Positions 20,757 through 29,058 of a DNA stretch of 64,000 nucleotides are shown piece after piece. Origin of the DNA: Polaromonas sp. (GTDB lineage: Bacteria; Pseudomonadota; Gammaproteobacteria; Burkholderiales; Burkholderiaceae_C). The stretch covers positions 1 to 64,000 of the forward strand of contig NZ_JAQSDL010000008.1 in the NCBI RefSeq assembly GCF_029945895.1. Reading direction: 5' to 3'. Both the position numbers and the translations under genes were made by a program. The notes under the pieces are model-generated. The model was not told the DNA's origin. It worked only from the letters and a program-made list of their open reading frames with translations, and made no database searches. Within the stretch, counting starts at the first letter, position 1. Every line of letters starts with the position of its first letter.

Positions 20757-22472
20757 ATGCAAAAAATCGCATTGCTTTTTCTTTTCCTAAGCTGGTTTGA
20801 GCCGCTGCATTTTCCCCCTTGGGTTAGTTGGCATAACGAGATATGGTCCATCTTCGCCGTTTTGTTGCTGGCTTGGGGCGGGTTGTTTAGGCTTGTCAAA
20901 AGGAACGATCTGGACGCGCTGCTTTTGCCAACCTCCATACTTCCTTTTATTGCCCTTGGGGCAATCGCTGCGATACAGGTTGCTTTTGATGTGATCACTT
21001 TTGCGGGGGATGCCTTGGTGATCGGGTTTTACATGGTCCTGTGTGTCATCTGCATGGGCATGGGTTTTGCGTCCAGCAGAAGTACGGCTACTATGCGGAC
21101 GACGGGCTCTGGAATACCCATCAGTGGTCAGGATGAATCCGCGCTGACGCTGTTGGCGTTTACATTGTTGGTTGGTGCATTCGGCTCGGCGGCGCTGGCT
21201 TTTTTCCAGGTGTTCGAGTTGTGGGAAGGCGCCGGTTGGATATCCCGTATGCCGGAGTTGCGTCGACCCGGTGGAAATTTGGGGCAACCCAACCATTTGG
21301 CGACCTTGCTCATCATGGGCGTAGCGAGTTTGTTGTTTCTGCATGAATTGAGCAAACTAAGAGCCCTGCCTTCCGCCCTGATTCTGCTGACTTTATGTGT
21401 TGCCCTGGCTGCAACCGAGTCTCGTACCGGCGTCTTAAGCTTCCTGCTGTTGTCGCTCTGGTGGTTTGTCAAGCGCAAACCAGCTGGGTTCAGCTTGTCC
21501 CCTTGGCTAGTGATGCTTACCAGCCTTGGATTTATCGCACTCTTTTTGACTTGGCCGTCGATTTATGAGTTCATTCTGCAAATGTCGGGCGGTGGCGCAG
21601 AAGTCAATACCCGTTTGGGTGGGCGTTGGGTGGTATGGCCACAGTTGCTGGAAGCAGTGAAGCTGCGTCCATGGAGCGGGTGGGGCCTTGGGCAGGTTGC
21701 TGCCGCCCACAATGCGGTGGTCCATGCATATACGACGAGTGAACCCTTCTCCTACAGCCATAACATTTTGCTGGATTCGGCGTTGGGTGTCGGAGTACCG
21801 CTCACCGCGCTATTGACTTTGGCAATCGGCGTCTGGTTGTGGCGCCGCGCGCGGGCCATTGCGGGGCTGTTGCCTTGGTACTGTCTGGCGTTGACCCTCC
21901 CGGTTGCAATCCATTCGATGTTCGAATTCCCTTTTGCATACGCTTACTTTCTGGTGCCCGTCATGTTTGCAATTGGTGCCTTGGAAGGTTTGGTCGAGGC
22001 CAAACCTTTGATCCGAATCGGCGTTCGCACTGCGGCATTGCTTTTGCTGGGATTAAGTATTTTTGCAGCGTGGTCAGTTGCTGAATATATTGCGGTGGAA
22101 GAGGACTTCCGCGTTGCGAGATTTGAGGACTTGAGTATCGGCAAAACGCCAGCCGATTATGAGCGACCCAGCATAGTTCTTTTGACGCAGTTGAGCGCGT
22201 TGCTGGATGGGTCTCGCATTACACCCAGGCCAGAAATGACAGCCGATGAACTGGCGCTCGCTAGAAGCGTTGCGCTTCACTATCCGTGGACCGCAACGCA
22301 GAATAGGTACGCACTTTCGCTGGCGTTGAATGGCAGTCCCGAGGAGGCGGTCAGGCAACTCCGTGTCATGAAAGCTATGCATGGTGAAAAGCGATACGGG
22401 GCGATCAAAGCATATTGGAACGATCTGGCTCGGGACAAGTACCCTCAACTGCGTGAGCTGACACTACCATGA
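20757..22472 (+). CDS. PglL/O-antigen-ligase-like pilin oligosaccharyltransferase, copy 1
   Basis: A 571-residue polytopic inner-membrane protein with about ten to twelve hydrophobic segments, in the Wzy/WaaL/PglL superfamily, which transfers lipid-linked glycan to protein or lipid A. The periplasmic loop region GGRWVVWPQLLEAVKLRPWSGWGLG and the histidine in YSHNILLDSALGVG (about residue 335) match the Wzy_C domain. A soluble C-terminal tail (about 430-571) is typical of PglL. The ATG abuts the pilin terminator with no ribosome-binding site, so translation may be leaderless or the true start lies later. It overlaps the next gene by ATGA. Confidence 0.85.
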   Translation: MQKIALLFLFLSWFEPLHFPPWVSWHNEIWSIFAVLLLAWGGLFRLVKRNDLDALLLPTSILPFIALGAIAAIQVAFDVITFAGDALVIGFYMVLCVICMGMGFASSRSTATMRTTGSGIPISGQDESALTLLAFTLLVGAFGSAALAFFQVFELWEGAGWISRMPELRRPGGNLGQPNHLATLLIMGVASLLFLHELSKLRALPSALILLTLCVALAATESRTGVLSFLLLSLWWFVKRKPAGFSLSPWLVMLTSLGFIALFLTWPSIYEFILQMSGGGAEVNTRLGGRWVVWPQLLEAVKLRPWSGWGLGQVAAAHNAVVHAYTTSEPFSYSHNILLDSALGVGVPLTALLTLAIGVWLWRRARAIAGLLPWYCLALTLPVAIHSMFEFPFAYAYFLVPVMFAIGALEGLVEAKPLIRIGVRTAALLLLGLSIFAAWSVAEYIAVEEDFRVARFEDLSIGKTPADYERPSIVLLTQLSALLDGSRITPRPEMTADELALARSVALHYPWTATQNRYALSLALNGSPEEAVRQLRVMKAMHGEKRYGAIKAYWNDLARDKYPQLRELTLP

Positions 22473-24016
22473 CGCGATGGAGTGCGTTGCAGGGGACTGC
22501 TTTCGCGCTGATCGCTGGGTTGGTTTTGATCGTACCTTGGCTGAATCCATTTGCGCCCGGTCCTTCACCTGCTACTGTGCCCTGGGCGGTCGCGTTTGCT
22601 GCCACTGCGTGTTTGATTCTGTTGATGTTGTTGCGTGCCATCTTGCGCAAAGCAACCGGCAATGGCCCTTTTGCGCAGCGGTGGATCTACCCCGCCGCAT
22701 GGGCTTGGGTACTCGCCGGTGCTTTTAACAGCACTATCGCCCTGCTGCAATATTTCGGTGCGGCGGCGGCACTTTCCCCTTGGGTCAATCAGGCCCCGCT
22801 GAGCGAGGCCTTCGCCAATTTGCGACAACGAAATCAGTTTGCCAGTTTGACCAATATCGCGCTGGTAGCGCTGGTATGGCTGGTGGTGAAGAACGGTTCT
22901 GCGGGTCGCCGACAGTGGGTGTTGTGGGTGGTGGCTGGTCTGCTGGCAGCGGGAAACGCCGCGTCTTCATCGCGGACAGGGCTGTTGCAACTGGTTTTGC
23001 TTTGCGTGCTGTGCTTGCTCTGGCCCGGCTGGCACCAACCTCCGGTGCGCCGCGTGTTGTTGACGGCGGTGCTGGCCTATGGGGCGGCCGCGCTGGCGCT
23101 GCCCTGGTTGGCCGGGTTGGATCTGCTGGGCCATGGCATGGTTGCTCGTCTGCGTGCGGGGGACGCCGTGTGTGCTGGGCGCCTCACGCTCTGGTCCAAC
23201 GTATGGCATCTGATCGCACAAAAGCCATGGTTTGGATGGGGCTGGGGCGAACTGGATTATGCGCATTACATGACGCTTTATCCCGGAGCACGCTTTTGCG
23301 ACATTTTGGACAATGCCCACAACCTGCCGCTGCACCTTGCGGTCGAGTTGGGCATTCCGTTGGCCTTGGCGGTTTGCGTCGGTGCGGGTTGGGTCGTCTG
23401 GCATACCAAGCCTTGGCGCGAAACGGACCCGACCCGGCAAATGGCTTGGGGTGTGCTGGCCGTGATCATGTTGCACAGCATGCTGGAATATCCGCTGTGG
23501 TATGGCCCCTTCCAGATGGCATTCGGGCTATGTGTGTGGATACTGTGGCCGGCGCCGCGAGAGCCGGCAGCGGGATCACGTCCTTACGCGCGCGCGGCAG
23601 CGGCAATTCGGCTTGTCGTAGCGACAGCGTTGTTGGCTGGGGTGGCTTATGCCGCATGGGATTACCACCGTGTCAGCCAGCTGTACCTGGCACCACAGGC
23701 ACGCGACGCGGCTTACCGTGACGACACGCTGGACAAGGTTCGCGGATCCTGGCTCTTTTGGAACCAGGTGCAATTTGCGGAGCTGACGACCACCACCCTC
23801 AAGCACGACAACGCGCAATGGACTTTCGACACCGCTAGTGCCTTGCTGCATTACTCGCCAGAACCGCGGGTGATTGAAAAGGTGATTGAAAGCGCTGTCA
23901 TGCTGGGGCGTGACGATGAAGCCTTGTTGCACCTGGTTCGTTACCGAGCAGCTTTTCCTGGGGACTACGCAAAATGGCGCCCTGCCAACGGCCCGAATGG
24001 CTGGCCTGCAAACTGA
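22469..24016 (+). CDS. PglL/O-antigen-ligase-like pilin oligosaccharyltransferase, copy 2
   Basis: A 515-residue polytopic membrane protein of the same superfamily as its upstream neighbour. Helices occupy about residues 10-260 and 290-400. LTLWSNVWHLIAQKPWFGWGWGE and the histidine in ILDNAHNLPLHLAVELGIPLA (about 280) are the Wzy_C landmarks, and WxxxFNSTIALLQYFG is typical of PglL. The C-terminal 110 residues are soluble. It starts inside the stop of copy 1 (ATGA), so the two are translationally coupled. Its GC content is higher than that of copy 1, suggesting separate origins rather than recent tandem duplication. Confidence 0.87.
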   Translation: MTRWSALQGTAFALIAGLVLIVPWLNPFAPGPSPATVPWAVAFAATACLILLMLLRAILRKATGNGPFAQRWIYPAAWAWVLAGAFNSTIALLQYFGAAAALSPWVNQAPLSEAFANLRQRNQFASLTNIALVALVWLVVKNGSAGRRQWVLWVVAGLLAAGNAASSSRTGLLQLVLLCVLCLLWPGWHQPPVRRVLLTAVLAYGAAALALPWLAGLDLLGHGMVARLRAGDAVCAGRLTLWSNVWHLIAQKPWFGWGWGELDYAHYMTLYPGARFCDILDNAHNLPLHLAVELGIPLALAVCVGAGWVVWHTKPWRETDPTRQMAWGVLAVIMLHSMLEYPLWYGPFQMAFGLCVWILWPAPREPAAGSRPYARAAAAIRLVVATALLAGVAYAAWDYHRVSQLYLAPQARDAAYRDDTLDKVRGSWLFWNQVQFAELTTTTLKHDNAQWTFDTASALLHYSPEPRVIEKVIESAVMLGRDDEALLHLVRYRAAFPGDYAKWRPANGPNGWPAN

Positions 24017-24028
24017 CCCCGGGCGCAG

Positions 24029-24517
24029 CTAGGGCGTTGCGACAAAACTTCCCGACTTGCCTCCGTGTTTTTCCAGCAGCTTGATGTCCGTCATCGTCAT
24101 TCCGCGATCCGCGGCTTTGCACATGTCATAAATTGTCAGCAAGGATATTTGCACCGCAGTCAGGGCCTCCATCTCCACGCCTGTCGGTCCGACCGTTTCC
24201 ACCGTCGCCTGGCAAACAATGCTGGCGTTGCCTGTGTCGGGGCTGAAATCCATCGCCACGCGGGTCAGCGCCAGTGGATGGCACAGAGGAATCAGTTCGC
24301 TGGTTTTTTTTGCCGCCATGATGCCGGCAATCCGGGCGATGCCGAGCACATCGCCCTTTTTCGCCGTGCCTTCCAGGATGATGGCCAATGTGGCAGGATT
24401 CATGGTGATGCGGCCTTGCGCGACAGCCACCCGATGGGTGGCCGGCTTGGCGGCGACATCAACCATGTGCGCCTGTCCTGTTGCGTCGAAATGTGTCAGC
24501 GGTGAAGTCGTGGTCAT
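24029..24517 (-). CDS. moaC: Cyclic pyranopterin monophosphate synthase MoaC
   Basis: A 162-residue enzyme of molybdenum-cofactor synthesis, converting 3',8-cyclo-GTP to cPMP with MoaA. Landmarks are [13 protein letters not shown] at the start, [15 protein letters not shown] (about residue 75), [30 protein letters not shown] (about 105-135), and the active-site [13 protein letters not shown] (about 145). It is a lone gene on the minus strand within a plus-strand pilus cluster, ending 12 bp from the second PglL-like gene and divergent from the TfpZ-like gene. Confidence 0.97.
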   Translation of the reverse strand: MTTTSPLTHFDATGQAHMVDVAAKPATHRVAVAQGRITMNPATLAIILEGTAKKGDVLGIARIAGIMAAKKTSELIPLCHPLALTRVAMDFSPDTGNASIVCQATVETVGPTGVEMEALTAVQISLLTIYDMCKAADRGMTMTDIKLLEKHGGKSGSFVATP

Positions 24518-24558
24518 ACTGTTACGAAACCTTTACAAGCAACCCTCATCATAAGAGC

Positions 24559-25338
24559 ATGCCCGCAGTGTCTCCTTCCCTGAAAAGCCGCTTGTCGGCA
24601 GCCGGCATTCACCTCACGCTGAGCCTGACGGTGGCGGCCCTGGCTGCCTGGCTGGTGTTTGCCCTGTGGTATCCCTATCCCTACCGGGAAATCTCAGGTG
24701 GGCGCCACCTGTTTCTGATCGTGATGGCGGTCGATGTCATCATGGGGCCGCTGCTGACCCTGGCGGTGTTTAACCGCAGCAAGCCGGCGGCCGAGTTGGG
24801 TCGAGATCTAACGGTGATTGGTATGTTGCAGGTGGCAGCGCTGGCCTATGGTTTGTGGACGGTGTCTGTTGCACGTCCGGTCCATCTGGTGTTTGAGATC
24901 GACCGGTTTCGGGTGGTGCATGCCATTGATATTCCCGATGAAGAAATGAACCTGGCGCCGCCGGAATTTCGGCGATTGCCCTGGACCGGCCCGACTTTGC
25001 TGTCGGTGCGTAACTTCAGGAGTCAGCAAGAGGGCTCGGACGCTACCCTGGCTGCCGTGCAGGGCTTTCCCTTGGGCTCCAGACCCTTCCTGTGGCAACG
25101 TTATGACGAGGCCAAGCCGCAGATTCTCAAAGTCGCCAGACCGCTGGAGGATTTGAAAAATCGTTTCCCTGACCAGGTGGGCACCATCAATGCCGCCTTG
25201 TGGTCCGGACCGGATCGCGGCACGGCCAGCGAGTCCGTGGCTTACGTTCCCCTGGCAGGACGCGACAAATTCTGGACCGTCCTGCTCGACCTTCGAACTA
25301 GCGAGGTGATTGCTTTTGTTCCCATTGACTCTTTCTGA
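24559..25338 (+). CDS. TfpX/TfpZ-family type IV pilin accessory protein
   Basis: A 259-residue inner-membrane protein with three N-terminal hydrophobic segments (about residues 15-40, 55-75, 85-105) and a periplasmic C-terminal domain. The pattern WYPYPYREISGGRHLFLIVMAVDVIMGPLLTL is characteristic of the TfpX/TfpZ (FimB-like) proteins needed for correct pilin maturation, usually encoded beside pilin. It is separated from pilin and the PglL-like genes only by moaC, which fits one pilus locus interrupted by an unrelated gene. The ATG at 24559 suits the basic start MPAVSPSLKSRLSAAG. Confidence 0.8.
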   Translation: MPAVSPSLKSRLSAAGIHLTLSLTVAALAAWLVFALWYPYPYREISGGRHLFLIVMAVDVIMGPLLTLAVFNRSKPAAELGRDLTVIGMLQVAALAYGLWTVSVARPVHLVFEIDRFRVVHAIDIPDEEMNLAPPEFRRLPWTGPTLLSVRNFRSQQEGSDATLAAVQGFPLGSRPFLWQRYDEAKPQILKVARPLEDLKNRFPDQVGTINAALWSGPDRGTASESVAYVPLAGRDKFWTVLLDLRTSEVIAFVPIDSF

Positions 25339-26929
25339 TTCGCTCCTGCAAAGGAAGATTCTTGTCCTGAGTCCTCTTGCCCTGGCGGCCATGATTTTCA
25401 TTGCACCCGGCAGCCTGGCGCAGGCCCAGTCACCAGCCCGGCCCAGCGGCGCCCTGCCGGCGCTGGGCGACACCTCGGAGTTGTCCGCCAGTGCCGAACG
25501 GCGGCTCGGCGACCGCATTGCCGCCAGCATTTACCGCGACCCCGACTACCTGGACGACCCGGTGCTGGGCGACTACCTGCAGGGCATCTGGCAGCCCCTG
25601 ATGAGGGCGGCGCGGGCCCGGGGCGAGCTGGGTCCGGAGCTGGACGAGCGGTTTGCCTGGGACGTCATGCAGATCCGCGACCGCAGCATCAACGCCTTCG
25701 CCTTGCCGGGGGGTTATCTGGGTGTGCATCTGGGGCTGATAGGCGCCGTGGCCACCCGAGACGAACTGGCCTCGGTTCTGGCGCACGAGTTGAGTCACGT
25801 GACGCAGCGGCATATTTCGCGCCTGATGAGCAAGCAGAGCCAGCAGATGCCCTGGCTGATTGCGGCCATGATCCTCGGCGCCCTGGCCGCCAACAAAAGC
25901 CCGGACGCCGCCAATGCGGCCATTGCAGGCGGGCAGGCCCTGGCCGTGCAGAACCAGCTCAATTTTTCGCGGGACATGGAGCGCGAGGCCGACCGGATTG
26001 GCTTTGGCGTGATGGCCGATGCCGGTTTCGAAAAGCAGGGCTTCGCCAGCATGTTCGACAAGCTGCAGCAGGCCTCGCGGCTCAATGACAATGGCGCGTT
26101 TCCCTACCTGCGCAGCCACCCGCTGACGACCGAGCGTATTGCCGAGATCAAGGGCCGGCTGCAGCTCGAGGGCGGGACGAGTCCAGCGCCCACGGGCGCC
26201 GGCGAAGAGTCGGGCGGTGCGCGCCTGCTGCACGCCGTGATGGCTGCCCGGGCACGTGTTCTGGGTGACCCGGGGGTGGATGGATTGCGACCCATGGTGG
26301 CCGATGCGCAGCGGGTGTCGCTTGGCGGTGCGGCGAATGTGGCTTTGACACCGCGCGATGCCGGAGCCCTGTATGGCGGCGCCCTGGCGGCGAGCCGGCT
26401 GCGCGATCATGCCCTGGCGCGCAGCCTGGCAGGCAAGCTCAAGTCGGCGGTGCCCGCAAAGACGCCTCTGGCCGATCCGGTCGAGTGGCTGGCACTGGAG
26501 GTCGAGCTGGCTGCCGGCAACACCGCGGCTTTGCCGAAACTGGGCGATACGCGCAGCCGGGCTGCCCTCTTGCTGCAGGCCCGGGCGGATCTCGCTGCAG
26601 GTCGGGCGCAGGATGTGTCAGGCGCCCTGCAAACCTGGGTCACCAACCATCCGAAAGATGCCATCGCCTGGCAACTGCTGGCGACAGCCTGGGGCCAGCA
26701 GGGGCAGACACTGCGCGCGATTCGGGCCGATGCCGAGAGCCGGGTGGCGCAGCTGGACTACCCTGGGGCCCGTGACCGCTTCAAGGCCGCGCAGGACCTG
26801 ATCCGCAGCGGCCGCGACGGCGGTGCGGCGGCCAGCAACTATGTTGATGCGTCCATCATCGACACGCGGGCGCGCGAGATCGACCAGTTACTTAGGGAGC
26901 AGGCGCTCCAGGAGAAACTCGATCGCTAG
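25310..26929 (+). CDS. BepA/YfgC-like M48 metalloprotease with TPR region
   Basis: A periplasmic M48 zinc protease and outer-membrane quality-control chaperone. A signal peptide (LVLSPLALAAMIFIAPGSLAQA) leads to the protease domain with zinc motif LAHELSHVTQRH (about residue 160) and third ligand EREADRIGF (about 225). The C-terminal 250 residues are helical TPR-like repeats. Family length is about 490-540. The first start (TTG 25310) lies inside the TfpZ-like gene; TTG 25325 is possible, and a good ribosome-binding site AAGGAAG (25351-25357) has no ATG/GTG behind it, so the start is unsettled. The 3' end overlaps the opposite gene by 42 bp. Confidence 0.88.
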   Translation: MLLFPLTLSDSLLQRKILVLSPLALAAMIFIAPGSLAQAQSPARPSGALPALGDTSELSASAERRLGDRIAASIYRDPDYLDDPVLGDYLQGIWQPLMRAARARGELGPELDERFAWDVMQIRDRSINAFALPGGYLGVHLGLIGAVATRDELASVLAHELSHVTQRHISRLMSKQSQQMPWLIAAMILGALAANKSPDAANAAIAGGQALAVQNQLNFSRDMEREADRIGFGVMADAGFEKQGFASMFDKLQQASRLNDNGAFPYLRSHPLTTERIAEIKGRLQLEGGTSPAPTGAGEESGGARLLHAVMAARARVLGDPGVDGLRPMVADAQRVSLGGAANVALTPRDAGALYGGALAASRLRDHALARSLAGKLKSAVPAKTPLADPVEWLALEVELAAGNTAALPKLGDTRSRAALLLQARADLAAGRAQDVSGALQTWVTNHPKDAIAWQLLATAWGQQGQTLRAIRADAESRVAQLDYPGARDRFKAAQDLIRSGRDGGAAASNYVDASIIDTRAREIDQLLREQALQEKLDR

Positions 26930-27238
26930 CTGCAACACGGAGTAGATCAGCGAACCGATCAGGGCGGCGACAAATCCGGTGACATGCAGGCCGCTGAGCA
27001 GGCTGGCGGCCGCCCAGAACATCAGGGCGTTGATGACAAACAGGAACAGCCCCAGCGTCACCAGCGTCACCGGCAGGGTCAGCAATACCAGTATCGGGCG
27101 CACCACCGTGTTGAGCGCCCCCAGCACGGCGGCAGCAAGCAGCGCCGCGGGGAAGCTGGTTACGGTCACGCCGGAATACAGATAGGCCACCGCCAGCAAG
27201 GCGGCTGCGCTACACAGCCATTTGACGATAAGTTTCAT
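26888..27238 (-). CDS. Four-TM phage-holin-family (PF04020-like) membrane protein
   Basis: A 116-residue protein with four closely packed membrane helices. The sequence GALNTVVRPILVLLTLPVTLVTLGLFLFVINALMFW is the family hallmark (holin superfamily IV, 4-TMS). Despite the name, such genes are common in bacterial chromosomes without prophage, and no phage genes are nearby. Function is unknown. The last 13 codons lie antisense to the end of the BepA-like gene. Confidence 0.85.
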   Translation of the reverse strand: MKLIVKWLCSAAALLAVAYLYSGVTVTSFPAALLAAAVLGALNTVVRPILVLLTLPVTLVTLGLFLFVINALMFWAAASLLSGLHVTGFVAALIGSLIYSVLQLAIEFLLERLLPK

Positions 27239-27316
27239 GGAACCGAGAATACCACCGCAGGCCAGCCCGACCGCCGACCCAACGAGTTGCCGGAGCGCTA
27301 CAAGGCGGACGCCGGG

Positions 27317-27766
27317 TCAGTCCGCAGCCAGCATCATGCCAGCACCGGCAACAACGGCGGCATAACCCCAGACTCCCTGCGGTTCCTGAGGTTGCTGGCT
27401 TGTGACGGGCGGCAGGTCCTGGCCGAATTTGGGTCGGCGCGCATCCAGCACACGTGCCGTGCCGTGCTGGGCCAGCAGAGATTCCGTCAGTTTGCACAGC
27501 GGTCCGCGTGCTATCTGGGTAATCACCTCGTCGCCAGGGGCCTTTAGCAGTGGGAGGACTTTTGCAAAAACCTGTTCGGCCCACTTGCCGCGCCAGCTGT
27601 CGCGGGCGCTGTTCGTGACCCATTTACTCACGCGATGGGTGATGCGTGGCGCGCAGCCCACCACAATCCATCGGGTCGGCGTACGCGCCGGAGCGGACTG
27701 CAGCATGGGCGTCAGCATCTTCAGCGCATAAGCGGCTTCATCGATATACACAATCATGGTGTCCAT
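27317..27766 (-). CDS. Hypothetical protein in the Mn2+-riboswitch operon
   Basis: A 149-residue protein that I do not recognise. It begins MDTMIVYIDEAAYALKML, is basic in the middle (HRVSKWVTNSARDSWRGKW), and ends with a Gly/Ala-rich hydrophobic segment (GVWGYAAVVAGAGMMLAA) that could be a short membrane anchor. The start at 27766 has AAGGAGAA six bases before it; the frame extends to 28027 but those residues lie inside the TerC gene. It follows the second TerC gene by 82 bp on the same strand, so it may be under the same Mn2+ riboswitch control. Confidence 0.75.
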   Translation of the reverse strand: MDTMIVYIDEAAYALKMLTPMLQSAPARTPTRWIVVGCAPRITHRVSKWVTNSARDSWRGKWAEQVFAKVLPLLKAPGDEVITQIARGPLCKLTESLLAQHGTARVLDARRPKFGQDLPPVTSQQPQEPQGVWGYAAVVAGAGMMLAAD

Positions 27767-27848
27767 AAAGTTCTCCTTGGTTTTACGTGCTATGGGGACT
27801 TTCGGGCTGCGATGCACAGTCCGCAGGGCCTGTGCGGTGCTCTGGTGT

Positions 27849-28577
27849 TCATTCGGTGGCGAGTTTGTTGTCCCGTTCGGACTTGGACCTGCGGGTGACC
27901 CACCAGCCGGCACCGAGTACGCCCGTGACGGCCAGGGTGTAGGTGCCCCACTGGGCAGCGGTGTGCAGGATTTCGCTCGCTGGCGGGGACTCTGGACCCC
28001 CATAGACCATGTCCAGCAAGGGCTCACTGACGATCATCTTGGCTGCGGTGAAGGCCAGCACGGCTGCACCGATATTGATGATGACCGGGAAGCGCTCCAC
28101 CAGCTTGAGCACCATGGTGCTGCCGAACACCACGATCGGGATGCTGATCAGCAGGCCGATGACGACCAGGTCAAATGCGCCATGAGCGGCACCCGCCACG
28201 CCCAGCACGTTGTCCACGCCCATCAGCGCATCAGCGACCACAATGGTTTTCATCGCACTCCAGAAGGTGCTGGCCACCGGGCCGTCATGCTCCTTGTCGC
28301 CCTGGTCAGCCAGCAGCTTGTACGCAATCCACAGCAGGCCCAGGCCGCCAACGAGCATCAGACCCGGAATCTTGAGCAGCCAGACCACCCCGACCGTCAT
28401 CGCCGAGCGTACGACGATGGCGCCTACCGTGCCCCAGACGATGGCTTTTTTCTGCAGATGTGAAGGCAGGTTGCGTGCGGCCAGCGCAATCACGATGGCG
28501 TTGTCGCCGGCCAGTACGAGATCGATCAGGATGATGGCCAGCAGGGCTGACCACCAGGGTGTCGAGAAAAGTTCCAT
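27849..28577 (-). CDS. TerC-family membrane protein under a yybP-ykoY riboswitch
   Basis: A 242-residue TerC-family protein. Acidic signatures are LAGDNAIVIALAARNLP (about residue 25) and VVADALMGVDNVLGVAGAAHG (about 120), in two membrane halves. The C-terminus is basic (RRSKSERDN). The leader carries a yybP-ykoY element, which senses Mn2+, so this copy is most likely a Mn2+ exporter of the MntP/Alx/YkoY functional class. It differs from the copy at 9336 in linker and tail, so they are paralogues rather than duplicates. Confidence 0.9.
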   Translation of the reverse strand: MELFSTPWWSALLAIILIDLVLAGDNAIVIALAARNLPSHLQKKAIVWGTVGAIVVRSAMTVGVVWLLKIPGLMLVGGLGLLWIAYKLLADQGDKEHDGPVASTFWSAMKTIVVADALMGVDNVLGVAGAAHGAFDLVVIGLLISIPIVVFGSTMVLKLVERFPVIINIGAAVLAFTAAKMIVSEPLLDMVYGGPESPPASEILHTAAQWGTYTLAVTGVLGAGWWVTRRSKSERDNKLATE

Positions 28578-28611
28578 GTTCCGCTCACTTCGCTATCCGG
28601 GTTTTGACGTT

Positions 28612-28633
28612 GGAAATCCGCATGCGGATTTCC
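28612..28633. promoter_or_regulatory. Perfect 22-bp palindrome in the terC leader
   Basis: GGAAATCCGCA followed immediately by its exact reverse complement. It lies 35 bp upstream of the terC ATG and downstream of the riboswitch aptamer. In RNA it forms an 8-bp stem with a GCAUGC loop; in DNA it is a full dyad. No U-run follows. Confidence 0.7.
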
Positions 28634-28718
28634 TGCTTCGTTGAAGCTGGACAGGTCAATGAGTGATGCAGCGGGTTGTTGCCGCGGACGCCTCGATCAA
28701 ACCCGTACAGGTTTCAAT

Positions 28719-28863
28719 CGAAGGTCTGGCTCGACATGCAGTGTCGCTGCATGTCCAGCAAGCCGGAAGCGTGAGCTTCGTAATGACGACTTGCTGAAGC
28801 GATTTTGCTGTTGGGGTGTTTTATCTTGTAATGCAGCAAAACGAGGGAGTTACTCCCCTTCGT
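28719..28863 (-). ncRNA. yybP-ykoY manganese riboswitch
   Basis: Reading the minus strand: CGAAGG (28863-28858) runs into the conserved GGGGAGUA (28858-28851), GUCGUCAUUACG lies at 28790-28779, and GAGCCAGACCUU (28732-28721) closes with CCUUCG (28724-28719), which pairs exactly with CGAAGG to form helix P1. GGGGAGUA at the start, AGACCUU at the end and a TerC-family gene downstream are the defining traits of this Mn2+-sensing class. A small hairpin AAACC-UGUACG-GGUUU follows. The rest of the 28578-29058 gap holds the palindrome at 28612 and the upstream region of the DUF3717 gene; I see no other gene in it. Confidence 0.85.
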
Positions 28864-29058
28864 GAGCATATTGGACAACAAAACTGCCCGCTTTGCAAAT
28901 CCGCCGGGTCGCGGCCTGCGCAATATCGCGAAAACCCGCGTTGCTGCGTTGGCTGGCCGCGTGGCCGATAATGCCTCAGCCAGCCCGAAGTTGCGGCGGC
29001 CATCGTCGTCGCTGAGGCCCATTTTCTGGCGTCCACGTTCACCCCATTTCCGACCCGC

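Noticed and set aside
26888..27238. Holin-family gene as evidence of a prophage
   Set aside because: No other phage genes, integrase or attachment sites nearby; the family is common on chromosomes.
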